The position numbers and the translations under genes are program-made. From Mycolicibacterium peregrinum (GTDB lineage: Bacteria; Actinomycetota; Actinomycetes; Mycobacteriales; Mycobacteriaceae): a DNA stretch of 64,000 nt. The stretch is taken from contig NZ_LZSY01000002.1 of assembly GCF_001665625.1 (NCBI RefSeq), forward strand, positions 1 through 64,000, read 5' to 3'. Of the stretch, positions 32,518-41,492 are shown in pieces (position 1 is the first letter of the stretch; each line of letters starts with the position of its first letter). The notes beneath the pieces were generated by a model. The model did no database searches. It saw only the letters and a list, made by a program, of their open reading frames with translations, and was not told the DNA's origin.

Positions 32518-35049
32518 TCAGTCGGTCGCGAATGCGGCCTGCGCCTCCTTGTCGAGGTCGATGTATTTCTCCTCGCTCACGTCGACCGCGACGCCCTTGA
32601 TGGTGCCGCCGGTGAACCGTCCCGGGTTCTGGTACAGGTCCGACACGTTGTCGCCGCTGTCGAACCCGACGCACAGCCCGTCACCGGCCAGGGTGAACTT
32701 GCCGATCTGCGCCCGCATCGGTCCCTTCATGGCCTCCTTGCCGTCTACGTAAAGAATTGTGGTTCCCAGGGATTCACCGTGATCACCCTTCTTCTCCCAG
32801 ACGAACTCCATCCCCAGTGCATGCTTGCCTTCTGGAAGCGGACCGGAGACGAACACCTGCTCAGGTTTGATACCGAGGAAGTTGTAGACGTAATGCAGCT
32901 TGTTGTCCTTGATGAACAAGGCGTGCCCGCCGAACCGGGAACCGTGCGCGAACAGCACGCCCTGGGCATCCTTTGTCATATCCACGTCGGCGATGACCTT
33001 GTAGGACCGCCCGCGGATGTTGACTGCCACGCCCTCGGGCACCGGCGCGGTGTCCGGGTAGTAGAGGTAACGGGTGCGGGGCGGTTCGAACTGGGGCCGT
33101 TGAATGGTGATCAGGTCGACGGCGGTGCGGTCGTCCAGGGGCAGGACGTAGTTGTTCTTGGCCTCCTCGTTCCACGCGTCGATCAGCTCCTTGAGCTTGT
33201 CCGGATTCTGATCGGCGAGGTTCTTGGCCTCGGAGCGATCCTCGTCGACGTGGAAGAGCTCCCACTTGTCCTGATCGAAGTGACCCTTTCCGCTGATGGG
33301 CGCGTGCAGTGCCGACGCCTTCCAGCCGTCCTGCCAGATACCGCGAGTGCCGAGCATCGCGTAGTACTGCCGCTTCTTGGTCGTGGGGGCATCGGCGCCG
33401 TCGAAGCTGTACCGCATCGACACCCCGTTGACTGGGTACTGCTTGATGCCGCGGTACTCGTCGGGCATCTTGATTCCCGCGACGTCGAGAATCGTCGGGA
33501 CCACGTCGGTGGCGTGGTGGTACTGATGGCGCACCTCGCCCCTGGCCTTGATGCCCTTGGGCCAGTGGATCACCATCGGATCGCAAGTGCCGCCCGAGAA
33601 CTGCGAGTACCGCTTGAACATCTGGAACGGTGTGGAGAACGCCACCGCCCAGCCCGTCGGATAGTGGTTATAGGTATCCGGGGTGCCGAGCTTGTCGAGC
33701 ATCTTCATGTTCTCTGCCAGATCATCGGGGTAGCCGTTGAAGAACTTGTTCTCGTTGACCGACCCGTTCGGCGAACCCTCACCGGACGCGCCGTTGTCGG
33801 CGCAGTAGAAGATGACAGTGTTATCCAGCTGCCCCGTCTGCTCCAGGTAGTCGACGACCCGCCCGACCTGGGCATCGGTGTACTCGGAGAAACCGGCGAA
33901 CACCTCGGCCATCCGGCTGAACAACTTCTTCTCATCGGGGTTGAGTGAATCCCACGGCCGCACCGCGTCGGCCTCCGAAGCCACGTCGGCCGGCAACGGG
34001 TTGATCGGGGTCAGCTCGGTGCCCTTGGGCATGATGCCCTTGTCGATCATCCGGCCCAGCACCCACTCCCGGTAGGCCTCGTAGCCATCGTCGAACTTGC
34101 CCTTGTACTTCGCGGAGTACTCCTCAGGGCTGTGATGCGGAGCGTGGTTCGCGCCGGGGCAGAACCACATGTACCAGGGCTTGGACGGGTTGCTGGAGCG
34201 CTGGTCGCGCAGCATCCGAATCGCCTGATCCGCAAGGTCTTTCGACAAGTGATAGCCCTGTTCCGGGGCGTACGGCTGATCGATGAACCGATTGTCCTCG
34301 GACAGGTCGGGATACCACTGATTGGTCTCGCCGCCGAGGAACCCGTAGAACCGGTCGAAGCCCTTCTGCAGCGGCCATTCCGATTTGCTACCGCCGCTGG
34401 AGACGTCCTCCTCCGGCACGTTGTGGTCTTTGCCGACCCAGAAGGTGCTGTAGCCGTTGTCCTGCAGCACCTGCCCGACCGTCGCGCACTGCGCGGGCAG
34501 TCGGGCCGCGGCACCCGGGAAGCCGTCGGAACCCTCGGTGATCGTTGCGAACCGGTTCACATGATGATTGCGGCCGGTCAACATGCAGGACCGGGTGGGC
34601 GAACACAGCGCCGTGGTGTGCCACTGCGAATAGGTGAGCCCGTTGTCGGCCAGCTTCTGCAGCGTCGGCATGTTGATCCGGCCGCCGTACGGCGACCACG
34701 AGGCCATACCGGTGTCGTCGAAGAGCACCACCAGGACGTTGGGAGCGCCCTCCGGGGCGTGCTTGAGCTCGAAGGGCTTCCAATCCGGCTTCGAGTCACG
34801 AACATCCAGTTCGATCTTCCCATCGAAGCCTTCGTTGATTCCGGTCCCGTAGTCGGGAGGGCCGGCTTTTCCGGCGGCGCCCGGCTTTCCAGAGTTGTCT
34901 TCGCATCCGGCGACGAACGCGCCGGCAGCGGCTACTCCGACTCCGGTGGCAGCGATGCCTCCCAGCATCGAACGTCTCGACAATTTGCCGCGCTTGTTGT
35001 CCTCGGACTGGGCCATGTCATCGGTATTCGATTCCATGTCAGCTGACAC
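32518..35049 (-). CDS. Tat-exported lipoprotein arylsulfatase
   Basis: An 843-residue type I sulfatase. The N-terminus has a twin-arginine signal SRRSMLGGIAATG (RR at 25-26) ending in the lipobox FVAGC (Cys49), so it is a Tat-exported lipoprotein. The formylglycine motif is CSPTRSCMLTGR with Cys149; metal ligands include VLFDDTGMASW and the FYCADNGASGEG block. The C-terminal 200 residues form a beta-rich domain (LFAHGSRFGGHALFI). It probably releases sulfate from external aryl or alkyl sulfates. GTG at 35049 or ATG at 35037. A MarR gene lies directly upstream on the same strand. Confidence 0.9.
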   Translation of the reverse strand: MSADMESNTDDMAQSEDNKRGKLSRRSMLGGIAATGVGVAAAGAFVAGCEDNSGKPGAAGKAGPPDYGTGINEGFDGKIELDVRDSKPDWKPFELKHAPEGAPNVLVVLFDDTGMASWSPYGGRINMPTLQKLADNGLTYSQWHTTALCSPTRSCMLTGRNHHVNRFATITEGSDGFPGAAARLPAQCATVGQVLQDNGYSTFWVGKDHNVPEEDVSSGGSKSEWPLQKGFDRFYGFLGGETNQWYPDLSEDNRFIDQPYAPEQGYHLSKDLADQAIRMLRDQRSSNPSKPWYMWFCPGANHAPHHSPEEYSAKYKGKFDDGYEAYREWVLGRMIDKGIMPKGTELTPINPLPADVASEADAVRPWDSLNPDEKKLFSRMAEVFAGFSEYTDAQVGRVVDYLEQTGQLDNTVIFYCADNGASGEGSPNGSVNENKFFNGYPDDLAENMKMLDKLGTPDTYNHYPTGWAVAFSTPFQMFKRYSQFSGGTCDPMVIHWPKGIKARGEVRHQYHHATDVVPTILDVAGIKMPDEYRGIKQYPVNGVSMRYSFDGADAPTTKKRQYYAMLGTRGIWQDGWKASALHAPISGKGHFDQDKWELFHVDEDRSEAKNLADQNPDKLKELIDAWNEEAKNNYVLPLDDRTAVDLITIQRPQFEPPRTRYLYYPDTAPVPEGVAVNIRGRSYKVIADVDMTKDAQGVLFAHGSRFGGHALFIKDNKLHYVYNFLGIKPEQVFVSGPLPEGKHALGMEFVWEKKGDHGESLGTTILYVDGKEAMKGPMRAQIGKFTLAGDGLCVGFDSGDNVSDLYQNPGRFTGGTIKGVAVDVSEEKYIDLDKEAQAAFATD

Positions 35050-35126
35050 TATGCCGGATTGAACGGATTGTCCGGATAAATCACGGCACGAGTCGCTAAC
35101 AGTCGATTTGCATTGTGGGCCAATGC

Positions 35127-35145
35127 ATCACCCATTATGGGTGAT
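35127..35145. promoter_or_regulatory. Perfect palindrome upstream of the arylsulfatase (ATCACCCAT-T-ATGGGTGAT)
   Basis: Nine-bp arms around a single T between the MarR stop (35150) and the arylsulfatase start (35049). The arms are GC-poor for a terminator and lack a U tract, so an operator is more likely. The overlapping CAATGCAT (35121-35128) recurs at 35712-35719 before the MarR gene. Confidence 0.5.
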
Positions 35146-35149
35146 ATTC

Positions 35150-35635
35150 CTACAGCGGTATCGGACGATCCAAATCATCGGCGTCATCGTTGATGAGCAA
35201 TTCATGGAAACTGCGCAATACCGACGCGCACGCCGCCCGCTCGGCCGGATCGAGCCGATCGAGTACCTTGCTGAGTTCCCTCCGGCGGCGGTTGTTCACC
35301 TGCCGGACCAGTTTGCGGCCACGGTCGGTGAGCGCCAGGGTGACGACACTGCGGTTGCTCGGGTCGGAGCCGCGTGTCAGATGGCCGGAGGCATCCAGCC
35401 GGTCGGCCAACCGCGTCACCGTCGACCCGACCACCCCGAGCGCCTGCGCGCACTCCGTCGATGTGGACTTCCCGCGCGCCTGGAGCACGAGCAGCAGTCG
35501 GCACTGGGGCAGTGAGATCTCCAGTTGCTCGACGCTTCGCAGCGCCACGCCGACCAGATCTCGGGTTGCGACTTCGAATGCCGATAGTTCATCGACCGGA
35601 GTTCGGGTCATCTCGTGCTGCGGCGCGCTGCCCAT
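35150..35635 (-). CDS. MarR-family transcriptional regulator
   Basis: A 161-residue winged-helix regulator. The MarR core is QLEISLPQCRLLLVLQARG, TECAQALGVVGSTVTRLADR and the wing DPSNRSVVTLALTDRGRKLV. The start at 35635 (MGSAPQHEMTRT) is preferred; codons further upstream are atypical. It lies 100 bp in front of the arylsulfatase on the same strand, and shared CAATGCAT boxes in both promoter regions suggest it controls itself and the sulfatase (inference). Confidence 0.87.
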   Translation of the reverse strand: MGSAPQHEMTRTPVDELSAFEVATRDLVGVALRSVEQLEISLPQCRLLLVLQARGKSTSTECAQALGVVGSTVTRLADRLDASGHLTRGSDPSNRSVVTLALTDRGRKLVRQVNNRRRRELSKVLDRLDPAERAACASVLRSFHELLINDDADDLDRPIPL

Positions 35636-35777
35636 CCAGGGAGTATCCCATGCGAAGGGGCCAGGTGGTTGTGAGTCTGCTGTGGAGGCCTGATGTTTTG
35701 GCCTATACATTCAATGCATTCGGGCCGGCCGAACATATCTCTTCCAAAAATGCTGTGCAACAGTACAATTCGAAAAT

Positions 35778-35900
35778 ATGAATCGACTCACGATCGTCGC
35801 CGCATTCGGATTTCCGGCGCCGGGTGAGGTGTGGACGCAGGGCGACCCTCGTCCGTGTCGGTGCAATCCCGGCGACGCCCAGCCATCACGCCCATACTGA
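35778..35900 (+). CDS. Possible 40-codon leaderless upstream ORF
   Basis: An ATG lies 8 nt after a good -10 (TACAAT, 35764-35769). The frame runs 40 codons (MNRLTIVAAFGFPAPGEVW...) and ends in TGA 5 nt before a GTG (35906) that is in frame with the rhomboid-like gene. Nothing is recognisable in the peptide; it could be a coupling leader or chance. Confidence 0.25.
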   Translation: MNRLTIVAAFGFPAPGEVWTQGDPRPCRCNPGDAQPSRPY

Positions 35901-36571
35901 TTATTGTGCGCCCGAGGTCATGGCCGGCGGCGGTGTGGAGATATGTGCGCAGCGCCCCGCTGACCTATGCGTGGCTGGCCGCGCTGCTGGTCACCACGAT
36001 CCTTCAGCGCCAAATGCACGGGCGCGAGCTGCATGCCCTGTTGGTCGAGAGCTCCACCAACATCCACCACCTGGGGACGGATCCGCTCTACGTGTTGGTC
36101 ACCAGCCTGTTCTGGATCGACGGCCGATACTGGACGCCATACCTGGTGTTGTTCAGCCTGATACTTGCCCCGGCAGAGCGCTGGCTCGGCCAGATCCGTT
36201 GGTTGGCAGTAGGTTTGATCGCCCACGTGCTGGCGACCTACATCAGCGAAGGCCTGCTGTACCTGGCGATCCACGATCACGTCGCACCCGAGCGGCTCGT
36301 CCATGTCCGCGACGTCGGGGTCAGTTATTTTCTCGTCGGAGTAGGCGCGGTGTTGGCCTACCGCATGCCGCAACCGTGGCGCTGGGTCTATCTCGGCGCG
36401 GCGTTTGTGTACTTCGGTGCCGCGTTGGTCAGCAATATCAACTTCACCGCGATCGGCCATATGGCGGCGCTGCTGATCGGGCTGTGCTGTTATCCGCTCA
36501 CGCGGAGGGATGGTCGGGGTCGGCGGGTGGCGCGGCGGCCGGCGGCGCCGTTTTCTACCGCAGGGTCGTGA
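35831..36571 (+). CDS. Rhomboid-like membrane protein
   Basis: A 246-residue six-helix membrane protein of the rhomboid-like group. The putative catalytic Ser lies in DVGVSYFLVG and the His in AIGHMAALLIGL, so an intramembrane serine protease dyad is possible, but the canonical GxSG is not exact. The start is uncertain: GTG 35831, or GTG 35906 just after a short upstream ORF. Its 3-prime end runs into the hairpin at 36550-36604, which may terminate transcription. Confidence 0.72.
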   Translation: MDAGRPSSVSVQSRRRPAITPILIIVRPRSWPAAVWRYVRSAPLTYAWLAALLVTTILQRQMHGRELHALLVESSTNIHHLGTDPLYVLVTSLFWIDGRYWTPYLVLFSLILAPAERWLGQIRWLAVGLIAHVLATYISEGLLYLAIHDHVAPERLVHVRDVGVSYFLVGVGAVLAYRMPQPWRWVYLGAAFVYFGAALVSNINFTAIGHMAALLIGLCCYPLTRRDGRGRRVARRPAAPFSTAGS

Positions 36572-36604
36572 CTACCGCCGTTCAACAGCCCGGGTGTGGA
36601 AAAC
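36550..36604. repeat. Hairpin repeat family D, copy 1 (55 nt)
   Basis: GTTTTCTACCGCAGGG (36550-36565) and CCCGGGTGTGGAAAAC (36589-36604) pair at 12 of 16 positions. It covers the last codons of the rhomboid-like gene and ends 8 nt before the convergent TetR stop. A related 55-nt unit lies at 41281-41335. Confidence 0.5.
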
Positions 36605-36612
36605 CGTAGCGG

Positions 36613-37260
36613 TCAAGACCACGGTTGGGTCAGCAACGCCACCACCGCGTCGGTCAACGTCGCGCGGGCGATCTCCAGGTCCGACGTGAAGCCGATCTGG
36701 CGCTCGTTGCTCAGTCCCCGGATCGCGGCGGGCAACAGGCACCGCACCCGGTACAGCTGGTCCGGGTCGAGATCGAGCCCGTCCATCAGATAGTCGAACC
36801 CCTGAATCCAGTCGAGTTCGCGTGCCGCGAAAGCCGCTGCGGTCAATGGATACTCGGCTGCGATATCGGAACGGCGGGCAGGCAGTGAGGTGCGCAACGC
36901 CGTCAATGCCCGACCTTCGGTGGTGTCCAAGTACGCCCAGACCGAGTCGATGGCTGTGGTCACCCGCTCCCGCAAGGTGCCCGTGCGCGCCGGTCTGTCT
37001 GTGTCGGACGACCAACTGCGGGAGTGAATCTCGGTGATCACCGCTACCCACAGCCCGTCCAGATCGCCGAACTGATGCTGCACCGTGCCCCAGGTGACGC
37101 CTGCATCCTTGGCGATGCGATTCGCCGACACCGGCTCGCCGCCGCTGTCGGCCAGGCAGCGGATGGCGATGTCGAGTAGGCGTGCCCGGGTCTCCAGGCC
37201 GCGCTTGTTCAACCGCGTGCCCGCGGCGGACTGGATGGCCGCAGACGGGACCGCGGCCAC
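36613..37260 (-). CDS. TetR-family transcriptional regulator
   Basis: A 215-residue TetR protein. The helix-turn-helix is at about residues 20-65 (RGLETRARLLDIAIRCLADSG, ANRIAKDAGVTWGTVQHQFG). The ligand domain is unspecific (ELDWIQGFDYLMDGLDLDPDQ). GTG start at 37260. It follows the LLM oxidoreductase by 44 nt on the same strand and probably belongs to its operon as an autoregulator. Confidence 0.88.
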   Translation of the reverse strand: MAAVPSAAIQSAAGTRLNKRGLETRARLLDIAIRCLADSGGEPVSANRIAKDAGVTWGTVQHQFGDLDGLWVAVITEIHSRSWSSDTDRPARTGTLRERVTTAIDSVWAYLDTTEGRALTALRTSLPARRSDIAAEYPLTAAAFAARELDWIQGFDYLMDGLDLDPDQLYRVRCLLPAAIRGLSNERQIGFTSDLEIARATLTDAVVALLTQPWS

Positions 37261-37304
37261 CCACTGTTCTCGAGCGCGGGTGGCCTGCGGGGATTCGCGG
37301 GAGT

Positions 37305-38411
37305 TCAGGCGAACCGCCCGGGGTTCGCCGCGACCGGACGTCGTAGCGTCGGCCGGTTGGCCCGGTATGCCTGCACGACGGGCGCGAGTTCATGTGGACT
37401 CGCACCATGCATGATGACCGAGTGAGTGCCCAGGTCATACTGCCGGGCAACGGTTTTCGCGCAGTCCTGCGGCGATCCCTTTGCCACCGAGTCCAGCCAT
37501 TCGGCGGGAATCAGGTCGGCGATGCGCTGCAGCGTCTCGAACGAGGCACTGGCGTCGATTGGTCCCGCCGCGGCTGCGTCGGCGAACAGATCGGTCTGCT
37601 TGATCCGCTCCCACACCGCGGGATCCCAGCCGTTGGCCGACACCAACACGTCCGCGTACGCCTGCAGGTACGTGGCGAGCCGCCCGACCCCGCGACGCAT
37701 CTGATCCTCCGGCGACAATGCGTCGGGGACCGTGGCCAGGCACGCCCAGATGCGGACACTGTCGGGATCCCGGCCGGCGCGTTCCGCGCCCCGGCGCACT
37801 GCCTCGACCGACGAAGTCGTCGCCTCGTCGGAGAAAAAGGTTTGGAGCACAACGAAATCGGCAATCTCGCCGGCGAGCTCCATCGTCTTGGGGCCGACCG
37901 CCACCAGTCCGATCGGCGGTCCGTCGGGCAGGCCGCTGGCATGGCGCAGGAACGGCCACTTCCCGGCTGGGCCGTCGTGGTCCAGGATCATCTCGCCGGC
38001 CCAGAGCCGGCGCAGGATGCCGAAGAAGTCGCGGAGTCGTGCCTCGGTCACCACCGGCAGACCGATCGCCTGCCAGTACGCCGCCATCCCGCGGCCGAAC
38101 GCCATGGCGAAGCGGCCTTCGGTGAGTGCGTGCATGGTCGAGCCGATCGTCGCGGTGACCGTGGGATGGCGCGTGTGGTAATTCGTCGACGGCGCGATGC
38201 CCAGCGTGGTGCTGGCGCCCGCGACCGCTCCCGAGAGGACCGCCGGGTCCTTCACCGTGAAGCGTTCACCGATGTGGCAGGAGCCCAGGCCGAGCGCATC
38301 CGCGGTACGGGCTTCGGGCAGGACCACCCGGACGTCCGCGGGGTGCCGGGTCACGGCGTAGTAGCCGAGCTCGTTGAGCTGGTCTTCGGGCTGGTTCGCG
38401 CTCAATGACAT
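37305..38411 (-). CDS. LLM-class F420-dependent oxidoreductase
   Basis: A 368-residue TIM-barrel oxidoreductase of the luciferase-like group. NQPEDQLNELGYYAVTRHP, LGSCHIGERFTVKDPAVLSG and GRFAMAFGRGMAAYWQAIG fit the TIGR03857-type mycobacterial F420 enzymes. FLRHASGLPDGPPIGLVAVG continues the barrel. It reduces an unknown substrate with coenzyme F420. The ATG at 38411 has GAAAGG just upstream. The TetR gene follows downstream. Confidence 0.87.
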   Translation of the reverse strand: MSLSANQPEDQLNELGYYAVTRHPADVRVVLPEARTADALGLGSCHIGERFTVKDPAVLSGAVAGASTTLGIAPSTNYHTRHPTVTATIGSTMHALTEGRFAMAFGRGMAAYWQAIGLPVVTEARLRDFFGILRRLWAGEMILDHDGPAGKWPFLRHASGLPDGPPIGLVAVGPKTMELAGEIADFVVLQTFFSDEATTSSVEAVRRGAERAGRDPDSVRIWACLATVPDALSPEDQMRRGVGRLATYLQAYADVLVSANGWDPAVWERIKQTDLFADAAAAGPIDASASFETLQRIADLIPAEWLDSVAKGSPQDCAKTVARQYDLGTHSVIMHGASPHELAPVVQAYRANRPTLRRPVAANPGRFA

Positions 38412-38662
38412 GCCTTTCGTTCCGCGGACGTCTAGCACTGTCAGGCCGGCGAGGGCAATTGTCAATGAGGGTTCTCAATGAATGGGAGGATGGGGCGGCA
38501 TGAGCTGAGCGCTGGCAAGTTCAAGCGTGTGTGCGGCGGTGAACAATGCCGTCAGTCATAGTTCGTTGAAGTATTGTGCTGCAACCACTCTCGTGGTCTT
38601 CTGGTGCTAAAGCGGCAGCAATCATCGACGGGCGGTGACCGCTCGCCCGCTACCGGTCCGGC

Positions 38663-38911
38663 TTACCAGCGAGTGCCGTCGAGCCCGGGAATCACGCACC
38701 GGCCGTCAGCGGCCACCCGCCCAATCACCATGCCGTCATACCCCGTGCACGATGAGTTGAGCGGCTCGCAGGTGTTGACGGATGTGATCACCTTGTCGGG
38801 GCCGCAGGGGGAGCCGGGCGCCGGCGGGTCGGCATAGGCGACGGCCGTGCTGAAGCCCAGCGTCAGCATTGCTGCAGCAGTAACGACGAGTGAGTGGGTC
38901 GCGTTGAACAT
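38663..38911 (-). CDS. Small secreted four-cysteine protein
   Basis: An 82-residue protein with a clean signal peptide (MFNATHSLVVTAAAMLTLGF, cleavage after AYA). The mature 55 residues contain four Cys (SPCGPDK, NTCEPLNSSCTG, GRCVIPG), probably two disulfides. It resembles other small Cys-containing mycobacterial exported proteins of unknown function. Start ATG at 38911. A weak CGGGCG/CGCCCG hairpin follows the stop. Confidence 0.7.
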   Translation of the reverse strand: MFNATHSLVVTAAAMLTLGFSTAVAYADPPAPGSPCGPDKVITSVNTCEPLNSSCTGYDGMVIGRVAADGRCVIPGLDGTRW

Positions 38912-39254
38912 GATCGGTACCTCCGGCCAATGGCCCCCGACAAGTGGCAATGCTACTCGTGTGGTCGTAGTCGGTTCCGATGATCGCGCGCGAGATTTGC
39001 CAGGTGAGCTGGAAATGCTTGTCGCAGCGGGAAGCGCTCGCCCCTCACGGACACTTCAAATGGTTGACACCGCACAGCTTCCGACTACTACCGCCACTGT
39101 TGTCGGGGATGGGCTCGGCGTCGAGGCCGCGCGACTCAGCTCGGGCCCGCGCAGCTCGCGACCACCGAAGGGCACTATGTGCCGCGGGTGATCACTGGTC
39201 CGCCGACTCGAACTAGCTGGCTGATTACTATGCGCCGCTGACCTGCATGTATGG
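38912..39254. other. 343-bp intergenic region
   Basis: This lies between the start of the small secreted protein gene (minus) and the 3-prime end of the tRNA (minus). Short frames exist here but none has a plausible start, ribosome site or protein-like composition. I see no gene or clear structure. Confidence 0.5.
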
Positions 39255-39325
39255 AGCCGATGACGGGAATCGAACCCGCGTATTCAGCTTGGGAAGCTGA
39301 TGTTCTGCCATTGAACTACATCGGC
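39255..39325 (-). tRNA. tRNA-Gly (anticodon CCC)
   Basis: On the minus strand a full cloverleaf can be read: acceptor GCCGATG pairs with CATCGGC, D arm GTTC...GAAC, anticodon arm TCAGC-TTCCCAA-GCTGA with CCC at 34-36, and T arm around GGGTTCGATTCCC. 71 nt without CCA. It sits in front of the DUF7159/dcd region. Confidence 0.93.
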
Positions 39326-39686
39326 ATGGTGCTGACGAAGGATAGCAACCCGGCCGGCGATGTGGGTAAGGCGGGCGGACATCGTCTCGGCGAGTCTAAG
39401 AAATTGACGCCGGTTCATGCCGGGGTCAATAGCCGGCAACTGGCGAAGGTCGCCGGCGCGCTCGACGCGCGGCTGCGCAGTGCGGACCCGGAGCCTCGGA
39501 CGGCGTGGCGAAACATATGACCCCAGAACGTGATTGCTGTCCACGCCCGACCCTGAGAGTCAGGTAAAACCTCGGGCCATAGCTCTCAGGCGCCGCCTCT
39601 ACCGTCGGTACCCGTGGGCTCCATCCGGCGCTGAATGGAGCGAACAGGTCCGCACGACGGGCCGAACCAAGCAAGGGGTTCTACCC
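39326..39686. other. 361-bp intergenic region
   Basis: Upstream regions of the tRNA (minus) and the DUF7159-type gene (plus). It must hold both promoters; AAGGGG before 39687 is the ribosome site. An open frame extends back to 39534 but lacks a better start. No other feature is seen. Confidence 0.5.
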
Positions 39687-40676
39687 ATGGATGTTGTTAT
39701 CGGTATTGCCATGACCTCGCGCGACGCCCGGCTTCTCCTGGTGGAGGGCGCTCAGGGCGACGGCGCGGTGATCGACCACGACTCGCTCGACACGGACACG
39801 CGCATCGGTGTCGAGCACCCTGGCTTTCACGAGTACGTCGTCAAGGCGGTGCTCGATACCTACGCCGACGCGCCCGCGAACGGATACACCGTCACCCGCG
39901 TCGCGCTGACCTGGACCGACGCCGTCGACACTCACGCCAAACTGGTGCTCGACGCCCTCGCGGAACAAGGCGTCGCGAATGTGGCAGTGGTCTCCACGAC
40001 CGACGCGTTCGAAGCCGCTGCCGAATACACCGTCCAGGTCGCTGACTGTGACTCCATCGCCCTGTGCGTGGTGGAACCCGAGGAGACCATGCTGGCCGTG
40101 ATCGGCGCCGAGCAAGAGGACGGCACACGACGTTTGCGGAGTCGCCGTCTGGACGAGGCTGACGAGGCAACTGCGGTGCTGTCGCTTCGCGGCGTCTGCG
40201 AGAGCTTCCCCGAGCCGATCGCCGAAGTTGCCATCGCGGGATCCGCCCCGGACGTGGAAAACCTTGTCGAGGAGGTTAATTCAGTGATGTCGCGGCCAGT
40301 CGTGCTCGGCGACGACGCGGCCCTGCTGCTGGCGCGCGGTGCGCTGTTCTCGAGCTCCGAGTTTCGCGACGAGGCTGCGCCGGCTCCCAAGTACGACCCA
40401 GTGATGCGAACTCTGGCCACGATCCTGACGACGGCGATGCTGATCGTGGCGGGTTCGGTGTTCCTGGCGATCACCGTGCACGGGAACGACGACACCCCTC
40501 CGTCGCAGGCATCGACCCCGGTCGAACAGACTGCGCCGCCCCCGCCGGCCGAGCCACCCATCCACACCGTCGTGCGCAAGGTGGTGCCGCTGGCGGGTCG
40601 GGCGGCTGAGAAATCGTTGACCGCGCCCTACGCCGACACCTCGGGGCCGCCGTTGACGGGGGTGGTCCGTCGCTAA
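39687..40676 (+). CDS. DUF7159-type single-pass membrane protein, paralogue 1
   Basis: A 329-residue protein. The N-terminal 240 residues start [20 protein letters not shown], a layout like the first strand-turn-strand of actin/Hsp70 ATPases with the catalytic residues lost. A later [17 protein letters not shown] and [15 protein letters not shown] mirror the Hsp70 adenosine motif and closing helix. One membrane helix ([19 protein letters not shown]) precedes a proline-rich external tail. It is related to the protein at 43118 and, more remotely, to the Hsp70-like proteins in this window. Start ATG 39687 with AAGGGG upstream. The DUF assignment is from memory. Confidence 0.7.
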   Translation: MDVVIGIAMTSRDARLLLVEGAQGDGAVIDHDSLDTDTRIGVEHPGFHEYVVKAVLDTYADAPANGYTVTRVALTWTDAVDTHAKLVLDALAEQGVANVAVVSTTDAFEAAAEYTVQVADCDSIALCVVEPEETMLAVIGAEQEDGTRRLRSRRLDEADEATAVLSLRGVCESFPEPIAEVAIAGSAPDVENLVEEVNSVMSRPVVLGDDAALLLARGALFSSSEFRDEAAPAPKYDPVMRTLATILTTAMLIVAGSVFLAITVHGNDDTPPSQASTPVEQTAPPPPAEPPIHTVVRKVVPLAGRAAEKSLTAPYADTSGPPLTGVVRR

Positions 40677-40680
40677 CCGA

Positions 40681-40686
40681 TACGCT
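40681..40686 (+). promoter_or_regulatory. Candidate leaderless -10 element of dcd (TACGCT)
   Basis: TACGCT ends 6 nt before the GTG at 40693, right after the stop of the upstream gene. Confidence 0.45.
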
Positions 40687-40692
40687 CGTCGG

Positions 40693-41262
40693 GTGCTGCT
40701 CTCCGATAGGGACATCCGGGCCGAGATCGCCGCGAAACGCCTGGCCATCGAGCCGTTCGACGATGCCCTGGTGCAGCCGTCGAGCGTCGATGTCCGCTTG
40801 GACAGCCTGTTCCGGGTGTTCAACAACACCCGATACACCCATATCGACCCGGCCAAACAGCAGGACGAGCTGACCACCCTGGTCGAACCCGCCGAGGACG
40901 AGCCGTTCGTGCTGCATCCGGGTGAGTTCGTGCTCGGCTCCACGCTCGAGGTGTGCACGCTGCCCGATGACCTGGCCGGACGCCTGGAGGGCAAGTCCTC
41001 GTTGGGCCGTCTCGGATTGTTGACGCACTCGACGGCCGGGTTCATCGACCCCGGTTTCTCCGGGCACATCACCCTCGAGCTGTCGAACGTCGCCAACCTG
41101 CCCATCACGCTGTGGCCCGGCATGAAGATCGGTCAGCTGTGCCTGCTGCGGCTCACCAGCCCGGCCGAGCACCCGTATGGAAGCGACAAGGTCGGCTCGA
41201 AATACCAGGGTCAGCGTGGTCCGACGCCGTCACGCTCGCATTTGAACTTCATCAAGTCGTAG
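40693..41262 (+). CDS. dcd: dCTP deaminase
   Basis: A 189-residue trimeric nucleotide enzyme that deaminates dCTP towards dUTP/dUMP in pyrimidine supply. Diagnostic blocks: [45 protein letters not shown] and [18 protein letters not shown], which holds the catalytic Glu. The length is standard. GTG start at 40693 with TACGCT 6 nt upstream. The order dcd then udgA matches M. tuberculosis Rv0321-Rv0322, with two genes inserted here. Confidence 0.95.
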   Translation: MLLSDRDIRAEIAAKRLAIEPFDDALVQPSSVDVRLDSLFRVFNNTRYTHIDPAKQQDELTTLVEPAEDEPFVLHPGEFVLGSTLEVCTLPDDLAGRLEGKSSLGRLGLLTHSTAGFIDPGFSGHITLELSNVANLPITLWPGMKIGQLCLLRLTSPAEHPYGSDKVGSKYQGQRGPTPSRSHLNFIKS

Positions 41263-41280
41263 GGCACCGCCTGCCTGCGC

Positions 41281-41335
41281 CGTTTTCTACCTGTGGGCTG
41301 CGGCAATTGCCGAGCGACAGCCCAGGTGTCGAAAG
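41281..41335. repeat. Hairpin repeat family D, copy 2 (55 nt)
   Basis: CGTTTTCTACCTGTGGGCTG (41281-41300) faces CAGCCCAGGTGTCGAAAG (41318-41335), an imperfect stem. The interior contains the perfect palindrome CGGCAATTGCCG (41301-41312). It starts 18 nt after dcd and may terminate it. Confidence 0.5.
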
Positions 41336-41360
41336 CGGCGACGCGGACGCCCAGCGGGCG

Positions 41361-41419
41361 CGAGCGTGCGCAGACTGCTGCCTAAACACGGCGTGGCGGG
41401 CAGCAGACACGCACGCTCG
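41361..41419. repeat. Intergenic hairpin (family C, 59 nt)
   Basis: CGAGCGTGCG and CTGCTGCC (41361-41382) pair with GGCAGCAG and CGCACGCTCG (41399-41419), 18 bp with a small internal bulge and a 16-nt loop. The GCGAGCGTGC core resembles the family B arms. Confidence 0.6.
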
Positions 41420-41458
41420 GCGAAACGAGCCGCACACACATAACCCGGTGAACTTTCA

Positions 41459-41492
41459 GTAACCACACCGCAACACGAAACACGGCTGAAAC
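41459..41492 (+). promoter_or_regulatory. GlnR-type box upstream of the ammonium transporter
   Basis: GTAAC-N6-GCAAC (41459-41474) is followed after 2 nt by GAAAC-N6-GAAAC (41477-41492). Both pairs fit the GNNAC-N6-GNNAC pattern known for mycobacterial GlnR. A further GAAAC lies at 41509-41513. Nitrogen-limitation induction of the transporter is the expected consequence. Confidence 0.65.

Noticed and set aside
39255..39325. tRNA-Gly as an integration site of a genomic island
   Set aside because: No integrase and no repeated tRNA 3-prime end in the flanks. Neighbouring genes (dcd, udgA) are core.
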